Shown here one piece after another: positions 12,005-22,194 of a DNA stretch of 64,000 nt; the stretch's first letter is position 1; each line of letters starts with the position of its first letter. The notes under the pieces were generated by a model. That model was not told the origin of the DNA and did no database searches. It saw only the letters and a program-made list of their open reading frames with translations. This DNA is from Xylocopa sonorina (Eukaryota > Arthropoda > Insecta > Hymenoptera > Apidae), in assembly GCF_050948175.1 (NCBI RefSeq), contig NW_027490243.1:496001-560000 (forward strand), in the 5' to 3' direction. The position numbers were made by a program, and so were the translations under genes.

Positions 12005-15000
12005 AAATGCGACACTTCCTTTCTAGGAAATTACGTCCCCAGATATCTCTGTATCGAAGCTGTAGAGTTCTAATTCTCCTCAAAACGCGATATCGCATCT
12101 CATTTCTATGTTTCATGATAAGGTATAGTATTTATTGCCAAGTGTCACGTATACCTCGGATACACTTCAAATAAGTGTAAACGCGACACATGCCTACTAG
12201 GAAATAGCGTTTCCAGATGTCTACGTATCGTAGCAATAGAGTTCTAATGCTACTTAAATCGCGATATCGCATCTCTCATCTATGTTTCATGATAAGATAT
12301 AATATTCATTGCGAAGTGTCATGTATACCTCGTATTAACGTCAAAAGAATGTAAATGCGACTATTGCTTGCTAGGAAATAGCGTTTGCAGATGTCTACGT
12401 ATCGTAGCAATAGCGTTCTAATGCTACTTGAATCGCGATATCGCATCTCATTTATATGTTTCGTGATAAGATATAATATTCATTGCGAAGTGTCATGTAT
12501 ACCTCGTATTCACTTCAAAAGAATGTAAATGCGACTATTGCTTGCTAGGAAATAGCGTCTGCAGATGTCTACGTATCGTAGCAATAGAGTTCTAATGCTT
12601 CTTAAAACGCGATATCGCATCTCATTTCTGTATTTCATGATAAGATATATTATTCATTGCGAAGTGTCACGTACACCTCCTATTCACTTCAAAAGAATGT
12701 AAATGCGACACTTCCTTGCTAGGAAATAGGGTTTGCAGAGATCTACGTATCGTAGCAATAGATTTCTAACGCTTCTTAAAACGCAATATCGCATCTCATT
12801 TCTATGTTTCATGATAAGATATAATATTCATTGCGAAGTTTCACTTATACCTCGTATTCACTTCAAATGAATGTAAATGCGACACTTCCTTTCTAGGAAA
12901 TAGCGATTGCAGATATCTTCGTATCGTAACAATAGCGTTCTGGCACTTCCTAAAACGCGATATCGCGTCTCATTTCTATGTTTCATGATAAGATATAATA
13001 TTCATTGCGAAGTGTCATGTATACCTCGTCTACACTTCAAAAGAATGTAAATGTCACGCGTCCTAACTAGGAAATTGCGTTTCCAGATGTCTACGTATCG
13101 AAGCAATCGAGTTTTAATGCCACTTTAAACGCGATATCGCATCTCATTTCTGTGATTCATGATAAGATATAATATTCATTGCGAAATGTTATGTATACCT
13201 CGTCTACACTTCAAAAGAATGTAAACGCGACACTTTCTAGCTAGGAAATAGCGTTTCCCGGTGTCTACGTATCGCAGAAGAAGAGATGTAATGCTTCTTG
13301 AAACACGATATCGCATGTCAATCATATGTTTCGTGATTAGATATAATATTCGATGCGAAGTTTTATGTATACCTCGTCTACACTTCAAAGGAATGTAATT
13401 GTTACGCATCCCTGCTTGGAAATGCGTTTCCAGATGTCTACGTATAGAAGCAATAGAGTTCTAATGCTTCTTAGAACGCGATTTCGCATCTAATTTCAAT
13501 GTTTCGTGATAAGATATAATTTTCATTGCGAACTATTATGTATACCTCGTCTACACTTCAAAAGAATGTATATGCGACACCTCCTTGCTAGGAAGTAGCG
13601 TTTCCAGATGTCTACGTATCGAAGCAATATAGTTCTAATGCTTCTCGGAGCGCGATATTGCATCCAATTTCACTGTTTCATGATAAGATATAATATTCAT
13701 TGCGAAGTGTCATGTATACCTCGTATTCACTTGAAATAAATGTAAATGCGACACTTCCTTAGTAGGAAATAGCGACTGCAGATGTCTCCGTATCGAAGCA
13801 ATAGAGTTCTAATGCTTCTTAAATCGCTATATCGCATCTCATTACTATGTTTCGCGTTAAGGTATAATATTCATTGCGAAGTGTCATGTATGCCTCTTAT
13901 TCACTTCAAAGGAATGTAAATGCGACACTTCCTTGCTAGGAAATAGCGTTTCCAGATATCTACGTACCGTAGCAATATATTTCTTATGCTTCTTAAAACG
14001 GGATATCGCATCTCATTTCTATGTTTCATGGCATGATATAATATTCATTGCGAAGTGTCATGTTTTCTTCGTATTCACTTCAAAAGAATGTAAATGCGAC
14101 ACTTCCTTCCAAGGAAATAGCGTTTCCAGGTGTCTACGTATCGAAACAATAGAGTTCTAATGCTTCTTATAACGAGATGTTGCATCTCATTTCTCTGTTT
14201 CATTATAAGATATAATATACATTGCGACGTGTCATGTATACCTCGTATTCACTTCAAAAGAATGTAAATGCGACTATCCCTTGCTAGGGCATAGCGTTTG
14301 CAGATGCCTACGTATCGTAGCAATAGAGTTCTAATGCTTCTTAGATCGCGATATCGCATCTCATTTCTATGTTTCGTGATAAGTTACAATATTCATTCCG
14401 AAGTGTCATGTAAACCTCGAATTCACTTCAAAAGAATGTAAATGCGACTATTGCTTGCAAGGAAATAGCGTTTGCAGACGTCTACGTATCGTAGCTATAG
14501 AATTCTAGTGCTTCTTAAAACGAGATGTTGCATCTCATTTCTCTGTTTCATTATAAGATATAATATACATTGCGACGTGCCATGTATAACTCGTATTCAC
14601 TTCAAAAGAATGTAAATGCGACACTTTCTTGCTAGGAAATAGCGTTTACAGATGTCTACGTATCGTAGCTATAGAGTACTTATGCTGCTTAAATCGCGAT
14701 ATCGCATCTCATTTCTATGTTTCGTGATAAGATATAATATTCATTGCGAAGTGTCATGTATACCTCGTCTTCTCTCCAAACGAATGTAAATGCGACACTT
14801 CCTTGCTAGGAAATAGCGTATTCAGATGTCTACGTATCGTAGCAAAAGGGTTCTAATGCTACTTAAATCGCGATATCGCATCCCACTTCCATGTTTCATG
14901 ATACGGTATAATATTCATTGCGGAGTGTCATGTATACCTCGTATTTACTCCAAACGAATGTAAACGCGACACTTCCTTGCTAGGAAATAGCGTATTCAGA

Positions 15001-15553
15001 TGTCTACGTATCGTAGCAATAGAGTTCTAATGCTACTTAAATCGTGATATAGCATCTCATATGTATGTTTCGTGATAAGATATAATATTCATTCCGAAGT
15101 GTCATGTATACCTCGATTTCACTTCAAAAGAATGTAAATGCGACATTTCCATGCTAGGAAATAGCCTTTGCAAATATCTCCGCATCGAGGCAATAAAGTT
15201 CTAATGCTACTTAAATCGCGATATCGCATCTCATATGTATGTTTCGCGATAAGATATAATATTCATTTCGAAGTGTCATGTATACCTCGAATTCACTTCA
15301 AAAGAATGTAAATGCGACATTTCCATGCTAGGAAATAGGGTTTGCAGATATCAACGTATCGCAGCAATAGAGTTCTAATGATTCCCAAAACGCGATATCG
15401 CATCTCATTTCTATGTTTCATGATAAGATATAATATTCATTGCGAAGTGTCATGTATTCTCGTCTACACGTCAAAAGAATGTAAATGCAACACATCCTTG
15501 CTAGGGAATATCGTTTGCAGATGTCTAGGTATCGAAGCAATAGAGTTCTAATG
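12005..15553 (+). repeat. Middle satellite array, forward orientation, diverged
   Basis: About 20 monomers running in the same sense as the right array and opposite to the left arm. It starts within a monomer at AAATGCGACACTTCC (12005) and ends within one at GAGTTCTAATG (15553). The subtype (GATAAG, TATTCATT, GTCATGTATACC, CACTTCAAAAG) matches the left arm more than the right array. Many monomers have private changes and small indels, for example the shortened GGAAATGCGTTTCC near 13420. ORFs such as 13933-14160 + and 15342-15551 + are satellite translations. Confidence 0.96.
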
Positions 15554-16003
15554 GGGAGGGGTAGAGGTCCTTCTCACACCCGAGAACCATCCTGTTTGTC
15601 TCCATGGACTATGGCAGCGGTCTTGTCGTTGCAGAGCTCTGGATCCTATCCTTCGGGCTTCAGGGTCTCTTCTTGCTCACTTCCCGACTCCTCCACCGTC
15701 GAGCCCGTCACGCTACCTCGGCGCACAGCCCTTCCGCGATCCTGCGGTCTTATTATCCGCCGAAGAGGCGTCTTATGGGTCGCTTCTTCCATCAGCTCGC
15801 CAGTCTAATCCGCAGAACGGAGAGAGAGAAACGAACGGGGGGGGGGGGGGGGATTAAGTTTCTACCATCGTTTATTTCACGCTCCTCGCAAATACAGCTA
15901 TCGCGATGGTCCGTGTCGCGCTTCTCGCATGGGTGGTGATCTGCGAGCTAGTCTAACCGAAGCAGGTGGGGGGGAGCGAGCCTTGTGACTTCACCACGTC
16001 ACA
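15552..16003 (-). mobile_element. Possible LTR-like segment in island 2 (minus strand)
   Basis: On the minus strand the segment starts TGTGACGTGGTGAAGTCAC at 16003, sharing the TGTGACGT start with the island 1 terminus, and includes AATAAA (the complement of TTTATT near 15870). It can be read as ending in CA at 15553-15552, giving a 452-bp TG...CA unit. Flanks TCTAA (left) and GTACA (right) do not match, and no clear polypurine tract or primer-binding site adjoins. It is therefore not a clean solo LTR. Confidence 0.3.
15837..15852 (+). repeat. Homopolymer run of 16 G
   Basis: Sixteen consecutive G, preceded by a short GA repeat. A second run of seven G lies at 15968-15974. Homopolymers of this length are prone to sequencing error, so the exact length is uncertain. 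Confidence 0.85.
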
Positions 16004-16138
16004 GTACATACAAATTTGCGATTAAGTAGCTATGTGTTCAAATTCAATTGCGAATAATGCACTAAAAAGCATCCCAGATAACAAACGGCAAGATGGTATC
16101 GACACCATGCCGGCACTATATTGCCACTTCCGAGGAGT

Positions 16139-16210
16139 GTCAACTGATTCGTAGTCATCTGTGACCGGATTCGTTGACTAAAATGCCAGAACGTGTTACC
16201 AGCACGTTCT
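16139..16210. repeat. Two adjacent inverted repeats in island 2
   Basis: GTCAAC at 16139-16144 pairs with GTTGAC at 16173-16178. AGAACGTG at 16188-16195 pairs perfectly with CACGTTCT at 16203-16210 around a 7-nt loop. A further ATGGT...ACCAT pair lies just upstream, near 16093-16108. Clustered small hairpins are common in non-autonomous DNA elements, but no terminal inverted repeats or target duplication are visible. Confidence 0.55.
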
Positions 16211-16519
16211 AGACAAGCGAATCGCGCAGCACCAGCACCATGGTGACACGCGTATCATCGCTCCATTCATGAATCTCCTCAGCAATGACGCAGGATCACA
16301 TTTGGCAATGGGGAACCTGTGCTTTCATACAAATTAGAACCGTTAGATGTCAGTAGATGTTCAGCATATGAGTATTGATAGACATTTTGATGGTCGTTTT
16401 CCTATATTTATAGTTATTGAGCGAGTCGTATATATTTCTTTCAATCCATCATAGACTAAAAATATTATTTATAAAAAAAATATTGCTTATAAAATAAAAA
16501 TTCATGCTGTTGCGTCCCT

Positions 16520-16619
16520 NNNNNNNNNNNNNNNNNNNNNNNNNNNNNNNNNNNNNNNNNNNNNNNNNNNNNNNNNNNNNNNNNNNNNNNNNNNNNNNNN
16601 NNNNNNNNNNNNNNNNNNN
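16520..16619. other. Assembly gap, exactly 100 N
   Basis: One hundred consecutive N, the usual placeholder for a gap of unknown size. It falls exactly between island 2 and the right array, so that junction and any sequence missing there are unknown. Satellite resumes at AAATGGATG in a different monomer phase from where the middle array stopped. Confidence 0.99.
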
Positions 16620-17004
16620 AAATGGATGTGAATGCGATACTTCCTCGCTAGGAAATAGCGATTGCAAATGTCTACCTATCGTAGCATTAGATTTCTAATG
16701 CTACTTAAAACGCGATATCGCATCTCATTTCTATGTTTCATGGTAAGATATAATATGATTTGCGAAGTGTCATGTATTCCTCGTCTACACTTCAAATGAA
16801 TGCAAATGCGACACTTCCTTGCTAGGAAATAGCGTCTGCAGATGTCTAGGTATCGTAGCAATAGAGTTCAAATGCTCCTTAAAACGAGATATAGCATCTC
16901 ATATCTATGTTTCTTGATAAGATATAATATTCATTGCGAAGTGTTATGCATTCCTCGTATACGTTTCAAATGAATGTAAATGCGACACTTCCTTCCAAGG
17001 AAAT

Positions 17005-17950
17005 AGCGTTTGCAGATGTCTACCTATCGTAGCAATAGTGTTCTTATGATTCTTAAAACGCGATATCGCATCTCATTTCTATGTTTCATGGTAAGATATA
17101 CTATGATTTGCGAAGTGTTATGCATTCCTCGTCTACGATTCAAATGAATGTAAATGCGACACTTCCTTGCAAGGAAATAGCGTTTGCAGATGTATACGTA
17201 TCGTAGCAATGGAGTTCTTATGATACTTGAAACGCGATGTCGCATCTCATTTCTATGTTTCATGGTAAGATATAATATGATTTGCGAAGTCTACACTTCA
17301 AATGAATGTGAATGCGACACTTCCTTGCAAGCAAATAGCGTTTGCAGATGTCTACGTATCGTAGCAATAGAGTTCATATGATTCTTAAAACGCGATATCG
17401 CATCCCATTTCTATGTTTCATGGTAAGATATAATATGATTTGCGAAGTGTCATGTATTCCTCGACTACACTTCAAATGAATGCAAATGCGACACTTCCTT
17501 GCTAGGAAATAGCGTTTGCAGATGTCCACCTATCGTAGCAGTAGTGTTCTTATGATTCTTAAAACGCGATATCGCATCTCATTTCTATGTTTCATGGTAA
17601 GATATAATATGATTTGCGAAGTGTTATGCATTCCTCGTATACGATTCAAATGAATGTAAATGCGACACTTCCTTGCAAGGAAATAGCGTTTGCGGATGTC
17701 TACGTATCGTAGCAATGGAGTTCTTATGATACTTAAAACGCGATGTCGCATCTCATTTCTATGTTTCATGGTAAGATATAATATGATTTGCGAAGTGTCA
17801 TGTATTCCTCGTCTACACTTCAAATGAATGTGAATGCGACACTTCCTTGCAAGCAAATAGCGTTTGCAGATGTCTACGTATCGTAGCAATAGAGTTCATA
17901 TGATTCTTAAAACGCGATATCGCATCTCATTTCTATGTTTCATGGTAAGA
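17005..17950. repeat. 3-monomer local duplication (506-bp offset)
   Basis: 17005-17420 matches 17511-17950. The offset is 506, that is 522 minus a 16-bp deletion at 17290/17291 in the left copy, where GCGAAGT joins CTACACTTC. Related blocks at 29.2, 39.1 and 50.0 kb lack the extra three monomers. Confidence 0.75.
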
Positions 17951-18540
17951 TATAACATGATTTGCGAAGTGTTATGTATTCCTCGTCTACACTTCAAATG
18001 AATGTAAATGCGACACTTCCTTGCAAGGAAATAACGATTGCAGGTATCTACGTATCGTAGCAATGGAGTTCTTATGATACTTAAAACTCGATGTCGCACC
18101 TCATTTCTATGTTTCATGGTAAGATATAATGTGATTTGCGAAGTGTTATGTATTCCTCGTCTACACTTCAAATGAATGTAAATGCGACACTTCCTTTCAA
18201 AGAAATAGCGTTTGGGGATGTCTACGTATCGTAGCAATAGACTTCTAATGCTTCTTAAAACACGATATCGCATCTCATTTCTATGTTTCATGGTAAGATA
18301 TAATGTGATTTGCGAAGTGTCATGTATTCCTCGTCTACACTTCAAATGAATGTAAATGCGAAACTTCCCTCCAAGGAAATAGTGTTTGCAGATGTCTACG
18401 TATCGTAGCAATAGATTTCTAATGCTTCTTAAAACGCGATATCGCAACTCATTTCTATGTTTCATGGTAAGATATAATGTGATTTGCGAAGTGTTATGTA
18501 TTCCTCGTCTACACTTCAAATGAATGTAAATGCGACACTT

Positions 18541-21500
18541 CTTTCCTAGGAAATAGCGTCTGCAGATGTCTAGGTATCGTAGCAATAGATTTCTAATGCT
18601 TCATAAAACGCGATATCGCATCTCATTTCCATGATTCATGGTAAGATATAATATGATTTGCGAAGTGTCATGTATTCCTCGTCTACACTTCAAATGAATA
18701 TAAATGCGACACTTCCTTCCAAGGAAATAGCGTTTGCAGATGTCTACGTATCGTAGCAATAGATTTCTAATGCTTCTTAAAACGCGATATCGCATCTCAT
18801 GTCTATGTTTCATGGTAAGATGTAATATGACTTGCGAAGTGTTATGTATTCCTCCTCTACACTTCAAATGAATGTAAATGCGACACTTCCTTGCTAGGAA
18901 ATAGCGTCTGCAGATGTCTAGGTGTCGTAGCAATATAGTTCAAATGCTTCTTAAAACGAGGTATTGCATCTCATATCTATGTTTCATGATAAGATATAAT
19001 ATTCATTGCGAAGTATTATGCATTCCTCGTATGCGATACAAATGAATGTAAATGCGAAACTTCCTTGCAAGGAAATAGCGTTTGAAGATGTCTACGTATC
19101 GTAGCAATAGAGATCTTATGATTCTTAAAACGCGATATCGCAACTCATTTCTATGTTTCATGGTAAGATATAATGTGATTTGCGAAGTGTTATGTATTCC
19201 TCGTCTACACTTCAAATGAATGTCAATGCGATACTTCCTCGCTAGGAAATAGCGTTTGCAGATGTTTACGTATCGTAGCAATAGCTTTCTAATGCTTCTT
19301 AAAACGCGATTTCGCATCTCATTTCTATGTTTCATGGTAAAATATAATATGATTTGCGAAGTGATATGTATTCCTCGTCTACACTTCAAACGAATGTGAA
19401 TGCGACACTTCCTCGCTAGCAAATAGCGTTTGCAGATGTCTACGTATCGTAGCAAGAGACTTCTAAAGCTTCTTAAAACGCGATATCGCATCTCATTTCT
19501 ATGTTTCATGGTAAGATATAACATGATTTGCGAAGTGTTATGTATTCCTCGTCTACACTTCAAATGAATGTGGATGCGATACTTCCTCGCTAGGAAATAG
19601 CGTTTGCAGATGTCTACGTATCGTAGCAATGGCTTTCTAATGCTTCTTAAAACGCAATATCGCAACTCATTTCTATGTTTCATGGTAAGATATAATGTGA
19701 TTTGCGAAGTGTTATGTATTCCTCGTCTACACTTCAACTGAATGTAAATGCGACACTTCCTTGCTAGGAAATAGCGTCTGCAGATGTCTAAGTATCGTAG
19801 CAATAGAGTTCAAGTGCTTCTTAAAACGAGATATTGCATCTCATATCTATGTTTCATGATAAGATATAATATTCATTGCGAAGTGTTATGCATTCCTCGT
19901 ATACGATTCAGATGAATGTAAATGCAACACTTCCTCGCTAGGAAATAGCGTTTGCAGATGTCTACGTATCGTAGCAATAGAGATCTTATGATTCTTAAAA
20001 CGCGATATCGCAACTCATTTCAATGTTTCATGGTAAGATATAATGTGATTTGCGAAGTGTTATGTATTCCTCGTCTACACTTCAAATGAATGTAAACGCG
20101 ACACTTCCTTTCAAAGAAATAGCGTTTGGGGATGTCTACGTATAGTAGCAATAGACTTCTAATGCTTCTTAAAACGCGATATCGCATCTCATTTCTATGA
20201 TTCGTGGTAAGATATAATATGATTTGCGAAGTGTCATGTATTCCTCGTCTACACTTCAAATGAATGTAAATGCGACACTTCTTTCCTAGGAAATAGCGTC
20301 TGCAGATGTCTAGGTATCGTAGCAATAGATTTCTAATGCTTCATAAAACGCGATATCGCATCTCATTTCCATGATTCATGGTAAGATATAACATGATTTG
20401 CGAAGTGTCATGTATTCCACGTCTACACTTCAAATGAATGTAAATGCGACACTTCCTTCCAAGGAAATAGCGTTTGCAGATGTCTACGTATCGTAGCAAT
20501 AGATTTCTAATGCTTCTTAAAACGCGATATCGCATCTCATTTCTATGTTTCATGGTAAGATGTAATATGATTTGCGAAGTGTTATGTATTCCTCCTCTAC
20601 ACTTCAAATGAATGTAAATGCGACACTTCCTTGCTAGGAAATAGCGTCTGCAGATGTCTAGGTGTCGTAGCAATATAGTTCAAATGCTTCTTAAAACGAG
20701 ATATTGCATCTCATATCTATGTTTCATGATAAGATATAATATTCATTGCGAAGTATTATGCATTCCTCGTATGCGATACAAATGAATGTAAATGCGAAGC
20801 TTCCTTGCAAGGAAATAGCGTTTGAAGATGTTTACGTATCGTAGCAATAGAGTTCTTATGATCCTTAAAACGCGATATCGCATCTCATTTCTATGTTTCG
20901 TGGTAAGATATAATATGATTTGCGAAGTGTTATGTATTCCTCGTCTACACTTCAAATGAATGTGAATGCGACACTTCCTCGTTAGGAAATAGCGTTTGCA
21001 GATGTCTACGTATCGTAGCAATAGTGTTCTTACGATTCTTAAAACGCGATATCGCATCTCATTTCTATGTTTCGTGGTAAGATATAATATGATTTGCGAA
21101 GTGCTATGTATTCCTCGTCTACACTTCAAATGAATGTAAATGCGATACTTCCTCGCTAGGAAATAGCGTTTGCAGATGTTTACGTATCGTAGCAATAGCT
21201 TTCTAATGCTTCTTAAAACGCGATTTCGCATCTCATTTCTATGTTTCATGGTAAGATATAATATGATTTGCGAAGTGTTATGTATTCCTCGTCTACACTT
21301 CAAACGAATGTGAATGCGACACTTCCTCGCTAGCAAATAGCGTTTGCAGATGTCTACGTATCGTAGCAAGAGACTTCTAAAGCTTCTTAAAACGCGATAT
21401 CGCATCTCATTTCTATGTTTCATGGTAAGATATAACATGATTTGCGAAGTGTTATGTATTCCTCGTCTACACTTCAAATGAATGTGGATGCGATACTTCC

Positions 21501-22194
21501 TCGCTAGGAAATAGCGTTTGCAGATGTCTACGTATCGTAGCAATGGCTTTCTAATGCTTCTTAAAACGCAATATCGCAACTCATTTCTATGTTTCGTGGT
21601 AAGATATAATGTGATTTGCGAAGTGTTATGTATTCCTCGTCTACACTTCAAATGAATGTAAATGCGACACTTTCTTGCTAGGAAATAGCGTCTGCAGATG
21701 TCTAGGTATCGTAGCAATAGAGTTCAAGTGCTTCTTAAAACGAGATATTGCATCTTATATCTATGTTTCATGATAAGATATAATACTCATTGCGAAGTGT
21801 TATGCATTCCTCGTCTACGATTCAGATGAATGTAAATGCGACACTTCCTCGCTAGGAAATAGCGTTTGCAGATGTCTACGAATCGTAGCAATAGAGATCT
21901 TATGATTGTTAATACGCGATATCGCAACTCATTTCTATGTTTCATGGTAAGATATAATGTGATTTGCGAAGTGTTATGTATTCCTCGTCTACACTTCAAA
22001 TGAATGTAAATGCGACACTTCCTTTCAAAGAAATAGCGTTTGGGGATGTCTACGTATCGTAGCAATAGACTTCTAATGCTTCTTAAAACGCGATATCGCA
22101 TCTCATTTCTATGATTCGTGGTAAGATATAATATGATTTGCGAAGTGTCATGTATTCCTCGTCTACACTTCAAATGAATGTAAATGCGACACTT
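18541..22194. repeat. Tandem higher-order repeat, 10- and 11-monomer copies
   Basis: Unit 1 is 18541-20280 (1740 bp, 10 monomers). Unit 2 is 20281-22194 (11 monomers). Both start at CTTTCCTAGG and share the rare CCATGATTCATGG monomer, the TATGCGATAC D monomer (19003 and 20743), the AGCTTTCTAATGC run and the TTTCAAAG/TTTGGGG monomer. Unit 2 has one extra monomer near 20850-21120, so the offset shifts from 1740 to 1914. Confidence 0.88.

Larger units (their letters stand above)
15554..16519. other. Island 2: non-satellite insert between middle array and gap
   Basis: Left half (15554-16003) is GC-rich; 16004-16380 is mixed with small inverted repeats; 16380-16519 is AT-rich and ends at the gap. 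The left border abuts satellite at 15553/15554. The right border is lost in the N run, so target-site duplication cannot be tested. ORFs at 15485-15808 + and 15604-15939 + overlap each other; the first begins inside satellite, and neither has a recognisable domain. Probably mobile-element debris. Confidence 0.6.

Noticed and set aside
11389..12026. Several 60-118-codon ORFs in both strands of island 1
   Set aside because: They overlap in up to three frames in GC-rich, hairpin-bearing sequence, share no recognisable domain, and one minus-strand frame starts inside satellite.
15485..15939. 107- and 111-codon plus ORFs in island 2
   Set aside because: The first starts in satellite; the second runs through the G16 tract as a poly-Gly stretch. 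No domain is recognisable.
15552..16003. Clean solo LTR with target-site duplication
   Set aside because: A TG...CA unit can be drawn, but the flanks (TCTAA against GTACA) do not match and the right side is not satellite.
16449..16698. ORFs crossing the N run
   Set aside because: They are created by translating unknown bases as X.
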